A stretch of 64,000 bases of DNA from Bryobacterales bacterium (GTDB taxonomy: Bacteria > Acidobacteriota > Terriglobia > Bryobacterales > Bryobacteraceae), in contig JAEUQC010000115.1 of NCBI GenBank assembly GCA_016789905.1, positions 1 through 64,000 on the forward strand, written 5' to 3'. Made by a program: the position numbers and the translations under genes. Shown here in pieces: positions 1 through 8,205 of this stretch; positions within the stretch are counted from its first letter, which is position 1; every line of letters starts with the position of its first letter. The notes under the pieces were generated by a model. It had not been told where the DNA came from. It ran no database searches and saw only the letters and a list, made by a program, of their open reading frames with translations.

Positions 1-2
1 GC

Positions 3-125
3 GTTCAACAGTGGCTCTCGGCCACAAACGCCACGTGCCGCCACTTCTTCGACCCGCCACGAAAGCGCCGCAGTCAGACCGCCGCCGTCTTGCGTCATGC
101 CCTTCCACCGAATCAGGTTCGTTAA
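3..125 (+). other. Possible 3' end of a truncated gene
   Basis: The third frame is open from the window edge to a TAA at 123-125. It gives about 40 residues with a basic helix-like end (FFDPPRKRRSQTAAVLRHAL). Third codon positions are moderately GC-rich. Next to a transposase, this could be the tail of another mobile-element or regulatory gene, but the two other frames are also open for some distance, so a real gene is not certain. Nothing else was recognised in bases 1-213. Confidence 0.2.
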
Positions 126-213
126 GTTAGCGCCTATGCCCTCGCACCCTCCCCCCCTTTTTTCCTATTGAGAATAACGCCCCGCAAATCCCACTTCATC
201 AGTAGGAACTAAC

Positions 214-801
214 ATGCCCAGAAAACCTCGTTTCGCCCCTCCCGGCCACTACCTCCACCTCACCCAGCGCGGCAACTACGGCCAACCAACCTTCCACACC
301 GACGCTGATCGCCGCGTCTTCCTCCAACTCGTCTCCGAATACGCCCAACTCCGCCAAATCAGCATCCTCGCATACTGCCTCATGCCCAACCACTACCACA
401 TCCTCGCCCGCGCCACCCACGCCGGCGACATCCCCCGCTTCATGCAAGGCGTCAACGGCCGCTACTCCGCCTACCTCCACGGCCGCCTCGTCCGCAAAGG
501 CCGCCTCTGGCAGTCCCGCTACTACTCCTGCGTCCTCGGTTTCGGCCACCTCTTCGCCGCCCTCCGCTACGTCGAGTGCAACCCCCTCCGTGCCCGCATG
601 GTTGACAACGCCGTCACCTTCCCCTGGTCCTCCGCCACCTTCCACACCACCCGCGCCGCCCCGCCCCCTTGGCTCGACATGGACACCTTCCGCCAACTCG
701 CCGATCCCGCCGACTGGCCCAGCGTCCTCGCCACCCCCCAACCCCGCGCCGAACACACCCTTATCCACACCACTGCCCGCTTCGAAACCGCCACCGCCTG
801 A
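214..801 (+). CDS. REP-associated tyrosine transposase (RAYT, Y1_Tnp/IS200-like)
   Basis: A 195-residue protein of the IS200-like single-strand transposase superfamily, RAYT branch. These are HUH tyrosine nucleases that nick and rejoin single-stranded DNA and are associated with dispersed REP palindromes. Visible family motifs are HLTQRGN near residue 17, the metal-binding HUH in MPNHYHIL (about 58-65), and the later NPLRARMV and FPWSS blocks around residues 124-140. AGGA lies 7 bases before the ATG. The length is normal for a RAYT and there is no frameshift. No insertion-sequence ends were seen at its borders, which is usual for RAYTs. Four REP-like palindromes further along (14609-14665, 14814-14848, 19427-19449, 19502-19524) could be its substrates. 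That link is inferred. Confidence 0.88.
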   Translation: MPRKPRFAPPGHYLHLTQRGNYGQPTFHTDADRRVFLQLVSEYAQLRQISILAYCLMPNHYHILARATHAGDIPRFMQGVNGRYSAYLHGRLVRKGRLWQSRYYSCVLGFGHLFAALRYVECNPLRARMVDNAVTFPWSSATFHTTRAAPPPWLDMDTFRQLADPADWPSVLATPQPRAEHTLIHTTARFETATA

Positions 802-904
802 TAACATCGCCCCCCCAAGCAGCGCGAAGGGCGCCGCCAACCGCGGAACGAAAATCGTCCCACAGGTTAACAAGCGCCCCTCGCCCGGCCGGACTCTCAC
901 CAAC

Positions 905-3900
905 TCAGAAAGCCAGCTTCAACGCCATCTGCATCTGCCGCGCGGAATTCGACACCGCCGTGATCCGGCCAAAAGTCCCCGCACCCACCGTCACATTCGG
1001 ATTGGCAAAGTACGGTGAATTGGACAAATTGTACGCCTCCGCCCGGAATTGCAACTTGAAGCGTTCGTTCAACTGGAAGAACTTGCTAACCGTGAAATCG
1101 AGGTTCCGCTGTCCCGGCCCCCAAATCACACCCCGCCCCGCGTTCCCAATCGTCCAAAGCGCCGGCGAGGAAAACACGTTCGTCCGGAACCAATTGTTCA
1201 CCGTCCGCTCGCCCTTCGGCAGGTTCGGATTCCCGCTCACATTCGGGTACGTCGCCGACCCGCAGTTACACGTGTCGATGCTGTTCCCAGGGTTCAGCGG
1301 GAATCCTGCCTGAATGGTGGCAATTGCCGACGCCTCCCATCCGCCTGCAATCGCGTCCAGCGCTCGGTTGTTGATATTAAAGTGCCGCCCCTTCCCGAAC
1401 GGAAACTCGTACACCGGCGCCAGCGTGAATCGGTACGGGGAACTGTCAAGACTAATTCCCCGGTCCAAATTGCGGTTGTTGAGCGGATCGCGGTAACCAT
1501 TCTCACCGGTATTGATCAGCTTGCTGAAGGTGAACGAAGCCAGATAGCTCAACCCGGCGGAGAATCTGCGTTCGGATTTGATTTGCAGCGAGTGGTAGCT
1601 CGACGACCCGATCCAACTCGCCGACGTAACGCCGTTCGGATACTGCGGATATCGCACATATGGGGCGATCCTGCGGCCCTGCGCCTGCGGCGCCAGCGCC
1701 ACCGGAATCGCATTCAGGTTGTACGCGCCATAGTGCAGGTGCGACCCCTTGCTGCCTGCGTATCCCGCCTCAAACAGGAAGCCCTTCAACTGGCGCTGTA
1801 TATTGAAATTCCACTGCGTGAAATACGAAGTGGGATTGTCCTCAGGATAGACGGTAACCGATAACGCATTCCGGCCCAACTTGTCCACCGGCTCATAAGG
1901 CACCCGATCCAGTGTGGTTCTTGGCGTAATTTGATCGATCGAATTATACCGGCCCGCATCGGCGTCAGCGAAGATCGGATCGGACAGCAGGAATCCAAAC
2001 GCCCCGCTCGACATCGTTCCCACCGAAAACAGCCCGAAGCCCCCGCGCACAACCGTCTTGTCCATCACGTTCCATGCAAACCCCAGCCGCGGACCAAAAT
2101 TGTTCAAATCGTTGGGCCACGGCGTGCGCCGAAAACCGTTCTGTCCAAACTGCTGATACTGCCCTTTGTCGAGATCGAAAACGCCCGAACGGTCTTGCTT
2201 CTCCGTGTACCAAAGCGGCGCGTCCCATCGCATGCCCAGGTTCAGCGTCAACTTACGATTCACCCGGAAATCGTCCTGGATGAACAGCGCGTAAACCGAC
2301 GTGCGCGACTGGAAAAAACCAGGGAAAATGCGGTACCCCATGTTGCGCGGCAATCCCAGCAGAAAGCTCGCGTAGTCCCAACCCGTATTGGCCACCCCAG
2401 GCTGGTTCGTATAAATCGGCTGAAAGTCCCAGCGTGTCGTGCCCGGATTCGGTTGCAGGTTATCGGTCCGGATCAGCCGTGCCTCCCCGCCGAACTTGAT
2501 CGAGTGCCGCCCCAGCATCCACGAAGTAACATTCACCAGCGACTTCGAATCTTGCAGTTCAAAGAACAGCGTGTCCCCGGACGACCCCAGCGGCGCGTAG
2601 TTTGTAAACACGAAGTCCGGTGTACCCAGTTTGTCGTCCCCATTGGGCAGCCCACGGATGCCCAATGAGTTCGTCGACACCTCGCCATAGCCCGCCACAA
2701 TCCGCTTGGGATAGGTCTGGAACCAGCCCAAGTGCAGGTCATTTGTCACCCGTGGACTGAAAACATGGACGTGGTTCACCACCACTTGACGGCTATGATT
2801 CTTTGTCGCGCCAAACCCAAGTTGTCCCGGATTCCGCCCGCCGGACTTGAAGTCGGGAAACGCGCTTGCCGGCGTGGAATCGGTTTTCCGGCCCGAATAG
2901 CGCGCAAAAAACTTGTCGTTGTCGGAGAAATTGTGATCCACCTTCACGTCGTATTCCACGTTGTCATTCTTCACCGAGCCGAAGTTGGTGTAGTTCGCAA
3001 AGTTGGTGTTTACCTGCGGCAGCGGGAAAAGCGCCTGCACGTTGCGCGCCGCCGGACTAATACGGGAGGCCGGTATCACATTCCCCACAAATGGCTGCCG
3101 CAAATTATTCGCGCCCGCCGTCGTGGCCGGGTCGTAGATCGCAATCGCCGTTCCCGCCGCATTCGTCAACGACGCGAAGTTCCCCTCCCGGAATGGCTGC
3201 GTCGGCACCGTCAGGTTGTTGAACGCGGAGGTTCCGCGCTGCGTGGTGAACTGCATATCGCCGAAAATGAAGGTCTTGTTCTTCACAATCGGCGCGCCGA
3301 TCGTCCCCCCGTATTGATTCTGCCTCAGAATCGGACGGCTGTGCGTGTAATAGTTCCCCGCGTTCAGCTTATCGTTGCGCAAAAACTCAAATAGCGTTCC
3401 GTGAATCTCATTGGTGCCGGACTTAGTCGTCGATTGCATCACCGACCCGGAGGTCTCGCCAAACTCCGCCGAAAACGAATTAGTAACAATTTTAAATTCT
3501 TGAATCACATCCGGATTCGGGTTCACCGGATTGCCCGACCACACATGATTCGACGAATGCGCCCCGTCGATATAGTACGGGTCCTTCCGCACCAGCCCGC
3601 CTTGCGTGATCGAGTTGCCATCGCGATTCAGCACCACCCCAGGAACCAGCAGGCGGAAGTCCTGCGGGTTGCGTCCCAATGTTGGCAGGCTTGAAACTTG
3701 GCGGTTTTCAATGGTGCCCGATAGTGTGCCGGTCTCGGTTTCCAGCAGCGCCGCCTGCGCCGTAATGCTCACCGTCTCTGTAACAGCGCCGGTTTCCAAT
3801 GCGATATCAATTCGCAGTTGCCGGCCCGTTTCCAGCCCGATATTGTCGCGGACGAACTTCTTGAAACCGGCCACCTCCGCTTCCACCTTGTAGCTGCCCG

Positions 3901-4105
3901 GCGAAAGAAAATTGAAGACATAGTTGCCCTGCGCGTCAGTGACGCCCTCGGTTTTCACACCGGTGCGGACATTGGAAACGATCACCTTCGCCGACGCCAC
4001 TACGGCGCTGGAAGGATCGCTAATTGTACCTACAATGCTGCCGGTGTTACCTTGACCAAACAGCACGAAACAAAGTGTTGCGATAACTGAGATGGCTCGA
4101 ATCAT
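905..4105 (-). CDS. TonB-dependent receptor, Oar-like, with carboxypeptidase-regulatory N-terminus
   Basis: A 1,066-residue outer-membrane protein. A short signal peptide (MIRAISVIATLCFVLFGQG) is followed by a carboxypeptidase-regulatory-like beta-sandwich at about residues 20-110 (VGTISDPSSAVVASAKVIV...GNYVFNFLSPGSYKVE). A plug domain follows (GRNPQDFRLLVPGV, then the LVRKDPYYIDGAHSSNHVW region), and then a long Tyr/Asn-rich beta-barrel. It ends in an aromatic residue (...QMQMALKLAF), the usual barrel-insertion signal. Acidobacteria of the Solibacter group carry many such receptors, probably for oligosaccharide or peptide uptake; the substrate cannot be read here. The stop lies 104 bases from the transposase. 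It is preceded by a TPR gene on the same strand, 38 bases upstream. Confidence 0.93.
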   Translation of the reverse strand: MIRAISVIATLCFVLFGQGNTGSIVGTISDPSSAVVASAKVIVSNVRTGVKTEGVTDAQGNYVFNFLSPGSYKVEAEVAGFKKFVRDNIGLETGRQLRIDIALETGAVTETVSITAQAALLETETGTLSGTIENRQVSSLPTLGRNPQDFRLLVPGVVLNRDGNSITQGGLVRKDPYYIDGAHSSNHVWSGNPVNPNPDVIQEFKIVTNSFSAEFGETSGSVMQSTTKSGTNEIHGTLFEFLRNDKLNAGNYYTHSRPILRQNQYGGTIGAPIVKNKTFIFGDMQFTTQRGTSAFNNLTVPTQPFREGNFASLTNAAGTAIAIYDPATTAGANNLRQPFVGNVIPASRISPAARNVQALFPLPQVNTNFANYTNFGSVKNDNVEYDVKVDHNFSDNDKFFARYSGRKTDSTPASAFPDFKSGGRNPGQLGFGATKNHSRQVVVNHVHVFSPRVTNDLHLGWFQTYPKRIVAGYGEVSTNSLGIRGLPNGDDKLGTPDFVFTNYAPLGSSGDTLFFELQDSKSLVNVTSWMLGRHSIKFGGEARLIRTDNLQPNPGTTRWDFQPIYTNQPGVANTGWDYASFLLGLPRNMGYRIFPGFFQSRTSVYALFIQDDFRVNRKLTLNLGMRWDAPLWYTEKQDRSGVFDLDKGQYQQFGQNGFRRTPWPNDLNNFGPRLGFAWNVMDKTVVRGGFGLFSVGTMSSGAFGFLLSDPIFADADAGRYNSIDQITPRTTLDRVPYEPVDKLGRNALSVTVYPEDNPTSYFTQWNFNIQRQLKGFLFEAGYAGSKGSHLHYGAYNLNAIPVALAPQAQGRRIAPYVRYPQYPNGVTSASWIGSSSYHSLQIKSERRFSAGLSYLASFTFSKLINTGENGYRDPLNNRNLDRGISLDSSPYRFTLAPVYEFPFGKGRHFNINNRALDAIAGGWEASAIATIQAGFPLNPGNSIDTCNCGSATYPNVSGNPNLPKGERTVNNWFRTNVFSSPALWTIGNAGRGVIWGPGQRNLDFTVSKFFQLNERFKLQFRAEAYNLSNSPYFANPNVTVGAGTFGRITAVSNSARQMQMALKLAF

Positions 4106-4143
4106 CGCCAGACAATATCACAAATGCCCCCCGGTCAACGTGG

Positions 4144-5031
4144 CTATTTTCCGCGATGGTACAGCAACGTTGGCTTCCCCTGCCGCTCCAGTTCGTTGGC
4201 CTGCCGCAGTTGCTCAAACGCTCTCTCGGCATCGGCTGTGCGTCCAGCTCGTTTGTAAGCTTGCGCCAGGTTCAACAGCGCCGGTGCATACCCGGGGCGC
4301 AAACCCACAGCCTTTTCCAGCGCGCGGATGGCGCCTGGAATATCATCCTGGCCAAGGCGCGTTCGGCCCAGCAACGCGTGTGCCGCGGCAAATTTAGGCT
4401 GCAGCCGAATCGACGCTGTTAGCAGTTCCACGATCGCCGCCGGTTCGCCGCCGGCCCCGCTCTGCGCCGCCGCCAGGAAATAGTGCCCGCGGTAATCATT
4501 CGGAGCTTGTCTCTGATAGCCGGCCGCCACGCGTTGCAAGTCATCAAAGCGCTTCGCCTGCAGGTACACCGTGGCCAGGCCATCGAAGCAAACAGAGAAA
4601 GCGGGCCGCTGTTCCAGGCAGCCGCGCAGTTCCTTTTCGGCGTCGTCATAAATCATTAAATCCTTCAACGCCAATCCTCGTCCGGCTTTTAGAAGATAGG
4701 ACCGCGGGTGGTAGGTAAGCGCTTCGGTAAACACTTCCAGCGCCGCTTTTGGAGTGTTGTGACCTAGGAATATCTGGCCTAGTTGAAGGTGCGCCGCCTC
4801 TGATTGTGGCTCCAACGCGAGTGCCGCCTCGGCTTCCCGCACTGCATTCGGCGCATCGCGAAGTCCGTCATAGGCGCGGGACGCGAGCAAATGCCGTTGC
4901 GCCGAAACCGGCAGCGCCGCCATCGCCACCAGCGCTTCGCGATGCTGTCCGGCTGCGATAAGCTTCTCGATCATGCGCAGCGATTCGCTGGACAGTTGGG
5001 CGAACAGGGCGAGCACCGTGATCATTCCCAT
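4144..5031 (-). CDS. TPR-repeat protein, probably exported
   Basis: About 295 residues of tetratricopeptide repeats. Repeated helix pairs with the spacing W/L-G-Y-A-F-P are visible in ASRAYDGLRDAPNAVREAEA, LGQIFLGHNTPKAALEVFTE, LLGRTRLGQDDIPGAIRALE and LLNLAQAYKRAGRTADAERA, giving roughly seven to eight repeats and no catalytic domain. The start at MGMITVLALFAQ gives a short hydrophobic leader. An upstream in-frame start would read through the divergent cytochrome gene and is less likely. The ATG at 5031 overlaps the opposite-strand ATG at 5030 in one CATG; MITVLALF at 5025 is an alternative start. Its role is probably protein-protein scaffolding; it could be co-transcribed with the TonB receptor downstream. 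Confidence 0.75.
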   Translation of the reverse strand: MGMITVLALFAQLSSESLRMIEKLIAAGQHREALVAMAALPVSAQRHLLASRAYDGLRDAPNAVREAEAALALEPQSEAAHLQLGQIFLGHNTPKAALEVFTEALTYHPRSYLLKAGRGLALKDLMIYDDAEKELRGCLEQRPAFSVCFDGLATVYLQAKRFDDLQRVAAGYQRQAPNDYRGHYFLAAAQSGAGGEPAAIVELLTASIRLQPKFAAAHALLGRTRLGQDDIPGAIRALEKAVGLRPGYAPALLNLAQAYKRAGRTADAERAFEQLRQANELERQGKPTLLYHRGK

Positions 5032-5887
5032 GCTTCGGATTATATGCGCAGTCGCGTCCGCCCAACCGGAGTGTGCCCCCTGCCACCCGTCCGCCGTCGA
5101 ACAACACACTGCGTCCAATCACGCTCGAACACTGCGGCCCGCCGCGCAAACTCCCTTCGCCCGCGCCTTGCCGGACCGCCCCATCGGCGAAGCGCGCGGC
5201 GGCTTCTTGCTTTCCTATCTCCTCGAAGGCGATCATTTGCGCGTCCGCGCCGCGCGCGGCGCTCAATCCGCCGAAGGCCGCATCGAGTGGGTCCTCGGGG
5301 CTGGCGATCAGGGCTTGACCCCGCTCGTCCGTTTCGGTGCCGATTGGTTGGAGCACCGCATCAGTTACTACCCGAAGCAGGACCGTTTCGATCTCACGCT
5401 CGGCCACCTCCCGGGACCTTCAAAGTCCGCGAAAGCCGCGCTCGGCGTAGTCCAGCCGGAGGGGACCCGGAATGCGTGTCTCGGCTGCCATGGCGGCAGT
5501 CCGCCGGGTTTAAGTTGCCGCACCTGCCATGCCAATGCATCGCTGCACATCAGTGAAAATGCCCACCCCGGCAAACCGTCACCGTTGTGTGTGGAGTGCC
5601 ACCGCCTTACGGGTCCCGACGATGCACTGGCCGTGCGTTTCCAGCCGCTGCGCCTGGTAAAAAGCAAATGCTTTTCCACCGGCAAGATCGTGTGCGCAAA
5701 CTGCCATCCCGCGCACCGGGACGCAGTGCGCAACAACCCGGCGTTTTATCGCGCGCAATGCGCCGCCTGCCATTCCACGCCCCATGCGCGAGAGGAACGG
5801 GACTGTCTCCCCTGCCACATGCCGAAGTCCACACCGGCGCCGTACCTTACCTTTACTGACCACTACATTCGCGTCCCCGGCCGCTGA
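5030..5887 (+). CDS. Seven-haem cytochrome c-type protein
   Basis: About 285 residues with seven CxxCH haem-attachment motifs: CAPCH near the N-terminus, then CLGCH, CRTCH, CVECH, CANCH, CAACH and CLPCH in the C-terminal half. The chosen ATG gives a short leader (MLRIICAVASAQ) followed directly by the first haem site. This resembles the secreted multihaem cytochromes of the NrfA/NapC-like fold group, where haems 2-7 form an electron wire and an N-terminal domain (about residues 40-140, without haem) separates haem 1. No membrane anchor or quinol-oxidase partner lies nearby, so its electron donor is unknown. The gene is isolated: divergent from the TPR gene and followed by the 115-bp repeat array. 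Confidence 0.8.
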   Translation: MLRIICAVASAQPECAPCHPSAVEQHTASNHARTLRPAAQTPFARALPDRPIGEARGGFLLSYLLEGDHLRVRAARGAQSAEGRIEWVLGAGDQGLTPLVRFGADWLEHRISYYPKQDRFDLTLGHLPGPSKSAKAALGVVQPEGTRNACLGCHGGSPPGLSCRTCHANASLHISENAHPGKPSPLCVECHRLTGPDDALAVRFQPLRLVKSKCFSTGKIVCANCHPAHRDAVRNNPAFYRAQCAACHSTPHAREERDCLPCHMPKSTPAPYLTFTDHYIRVPGR

Positions 5888-5982
5888 ACAGCGGCCCAAC
5901 CCGAGTGTGAATAAAAAGGCGTTCACAGCCAGTCATCTATTTGATAACAAATAACATAGACGTATTTCTCCATAGGAAATTA

Positions 5983-6000
5983 TTGACAATTTGGTATAAT
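5983..6000 (+). promoter_or_regulatory. AT-rich block with extended -10-like box before the repeat array
   Basis: Bases 5925-6005 are strikingly AT-rich for this genome. The block contains TTGACA (5983-5988) and a perfect extended -10 (TGG TATAAT, 5995-6000) reading into the 115-bp repeat array. The two boxes are only 6 bases apart, so they cannot be one -35/-10 pair. An extended -10 promoter without a -35 is possible. The rest of the 5888-6573 gap is the repeat array; no gene was seen in it. Confidence 0.3.
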
Positions 6001-6046
6001 GAAAGAGTCTCGCTTCCCTACAGGTTGGAAAGCAACAATAACCACG

Positions 6047-6560
6047 CCAAAACAACGCGCGCCGGCGCAGGACCGTCCCACAAGCAATTGATTCTAAAGA
6101 GCCGAATCAACCCATAGTCCCCGGAGCACCAACTACTCCCAGACGGCCCCAAACAGCCGCACCAAAACAACGCGCTCCCGCACAGGACCGTCCCACAAGT
6201 AACTGATTCTAAAGGGCCAGCACCAAGCCACGCCCCCAGGGCACCAGCCACTCCCGGACGGCCCCAAACAGCCACACCAAAACAACGCGCTCCCACACAG
6301 GACCGTCCCACAAGTAATTGATTCTAAAGGGCCGAATCAACCCACAGTCCCCGGAGCACCAACTACTCCCAGACGGCCCCAACCAGCCGCACCAAAACAA
6401 CGCGCTCCCGCACAGGACCGTCCCACAAGTAACTGATTCTAAAGGGCAGCATCAACCCACAGTCCCCGGAGCACCGACTACTCCCAGACGGCCCCAATCA
6501 GCCGCACCAAAACAACGCGCTCCCGCACAGGACCGTCCCACAAGTAACTGATTCTAAAGG
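6047..6560. repeat. 115-bp tandem repeat, four units plus a partial fifth
   Basis: The core beginning CCAAAACAACGCGC recurs at 6047, 6162, 6277, 6392 and 6507, exactly 115 bases apart. The core (about 55 bases, ending in TGATTCTAAAGG) is nearly identical in copies 2-5, while copy 1 is more diverged. The intervening 60 bases are also conserved, so the whole 115-bp unit is repeated; these are not unique CRISPR-like spacers. Copy 5 ends after its core and runs into the 3' end of the PIG-L gene. Because 115 is not a multiple of three, no protein repeat is encoded. It is a minisatellite or a repetitive non-coding transcript. Confidence 0.95.
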
Positions 6561-6573
6561 ACCGGCGCCCACG

Positions 6574-7326
6574 CTACCCCAACAGCGCCGCCCCCACCAA
6601 CTCCTGCAACAACGGCGTCGTCGGATACGGATGATGCGTATACTGCCGGAACCCCTCAGCATACTTCACCCCATACGTCCGCCCCCGCAACAACGTCCAC
6701 TCCTCCATCGTCCGCAAATAATCGTCCATCCCGTGCTGCCTCAGCAGCCAGTTCCGCTGGCTCGAATGAGCCGCCAGCATCTCCCGCTTCTTCCCGAAAT
6801 AGGCGTTAATCTCCACCCCAAACTGCGGCCGCACCGGCTGCCCATCCCGGTCCGTCCCCTCCACCGAGTCCATGTAATACAAATGTGGAATTGCATCCAG
6901 CGGCGCCGCCACCCCAGTCTTATAGTTCGGAGCCGACACCGCGAAACAAGCATCCCGCACCAGCACACTCGTCGCCTCATGGTCACAGTGGTAGTCGGTC
7001 GGAGCCGACGTCAGAATCACGTCCGGCCGGATCGCCCGGATCAACTCCACCACCCGCCGCCGCGACGAGTCATCGTTGAAAATCGCCAAATCCCGAAACT
7101 CGGCGCACTGGTAAGCCGCCCCTATCATCGCCGCCCCATCGGCCGCCTCCTGCCGCCGGATCGCCGCAATCTCCTCCGGCCCGTGCTCGGCCGAACCGCA
7201 ATCGCCCGGCGTCATCGTCACCACCGTTATCCGGTGCCCCTTATCGGCTAACAGCGCCAGCGTACCGCCCGCCAATATCTCCATGTCGTCCGGATGCGCA
7301 TGTATCGAAAGTATGTGTCGTGTCAT
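6574..7326 (-). CDS. PIG-L family (GlcNAc-PI-like) de-N-acetylase
   Basis: A 250-residue zinc-dependent N-deacetylase of the PIG-L/LmbE family. It has the diagnostic AHPDDME motif at residues 10-16 (Asp base and metal ligands), the TMTPGDCG loop, and the distal metal-binding histidine in DYHCDHEA (about residues 111-118). Members remove acetyl groups from N-acetylglucosamine-containing conjugates such as glycolipids, mycothiol or bacillithiol precursors, or antibiotics. Which one applies here is unknown. No thiol-biosynthesis partner is present. The ATG overlaps the proC stop in an ATGA, so it is translated from a proC-PIG-L transcript. Confidence 0.9.
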   Translation of the reverse strand: MTRHILSIHAHPDDMEILAGGTLALLADKGHRITVVTMTPGDCGSAEHGPEEIAAIRRQEAADGAAMIGAAYQCAEFRDLAIFNDDSSRRRVVELIRAIRPDVILTSAPTDYHCDHEATSVLVRDACFAVSAPNYKTGVAAPLDAIPHLYYMDSVEGTDRDGQPVRPQFGVEINAYFGKKREMLAAHSSQRNWLLRQHGMDDYLRTMEEWTLLRGRTYGVKYAEGFRQYTHHPYPTTPLLQELVGAALLG

Positions 7327-8162
7327 GTGTGTTTCTGTTTCTCTATCTCTGCCAGCAAAACGTCCGTGCGTTTCCCCGCATGGATCGTCGCCGTCTCAAT
7401 GGCCGAAATCAACATCGATCGCAGCCCGTGCCGTTCCAATTCGTGTATCGCCGCGATCGTCGTCCCGCCCGGCGTGATCACCTGGTCCCGCAGTATCGCC
7501 GGATGCAGCCCCGACGCCCGCGCATGCTTCGCCGCGCCCAGCACCGTCTGCTCGCTCAGCCGCATCGACACCTCGCGCGACAGCCCCATCTTCACCCCCG
7601 CCGCCGCCATCGCCTCAATCACCATGTAAATGTACGCCGGCCCCGACCCTGACAACGCCGTCACCGCGTCCATCTGCTCTTCTTCCACAAACGCCGTCAC
7701 GCCCACTCCGCGGAACAGACTCTCCACCAACTCGCGGTGCGCCCCCGTCGCCATCGAGTTGTGACATATGCCAATCGCGCCTTCCTCCACCACCACCGGA
7801 ATGTTCGGCATCGCCCGGAACACCGGCATCCGGCACGCCGCCGCGTCCTCGATCACCGAAATCGGCAGCGCCGCCGCCAGCGAAATCAGAATCTGTTCCT
7901 CGTGCAGCACATCGCGAATCTCGCGCACCACCTTCGGCACCGTGCCCGGCTTCACCGCCAGCACAACAACTTCGGCCCCCGCCGCCGCCGCGCTATTCCC
8001 GCCCGCGCTCGCCGCAACGCCCCACCGCTCTCGCAGCCCCGCCGCCCGCGCCTCGCTCTTCGTCGTCGCCCTCACCTCGGCCGCCTGTACCACTCCGGCC
8101 CGCAGAATCCCGCCCAATAGCGCCGATCCCATGTTCCCCGCTCCCAGAACCGCAATCTTCAT
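7323..8162 (-). CDS. proC: Pyrroline-5-carboxylate reductase
   Basis: The last step of proline synthesis: NAD(P)H-dependent reduction of 1-pyrroline-5-carboxylate. The Rossmann motif MKIAVLGAGNMGSALLGG starts at the chosen ATG. The C-terminal helical dimerisation domain has the family signature SGSGPAYIYMVIEAMAAAG (about residues 160-178) and QVITPGGTT. At 279 residues the length is standard. An in-frame start 18 bases upstream would add a non-homologous MGLWKE and is less likely. It is divergent from ilvD with only 43 bases between the start codons, so both promoters must overlap there. The stop overlaps the PIG-L start. Confidence 0.95.
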   Translation of the reverse strand: MKIAVLGAGNMGSALLGGILRAGVVQAAEVRATTKSEARAAGLRERWGVAASAGGNSAAAAGAEVVVLAVKPGTVPKVVREIRDVLHEEQILISLAAALPISVIEDAAACRMPVFRAMPNIPVVVEEGAIGICHNSMATGAHRELVESLFRGVGVTAFVEEEQMDAVTALSGSGPAYIYMVIEAMAAAGVKMGLSREVSMRLSEQTVLGAAKHARASGLHPAILRDQVITPGGTTIAAIHELERHGLRSMLISAIETATIHAGKRTDVLLAEIEKQKHT

Positions 8163-8205
8163 TTCCTTCCATAATCCCACGCAAACGATACACTAGAGGG
8201 TTCCT

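Noticed and set aside
5983..6000. TTGACA plus TATAAT as a standard sigma-70 promoter
   Set aside because: The boxes are 6 bases apart instead of about 17; only an extended -10 reading remains possible.
6018..6560. Open frames running through the tandem repeat on both strands
   Set aside because: The 115-base period shifts frame every unit and the peptides have no conserved repeat; the frames are a by-product of the low stop-codon density.
6047..6560. CRISPR-like array
   Set aside because: The spacers are as conserved as the repeats, the unit is too long, and no cas gene is nearby.
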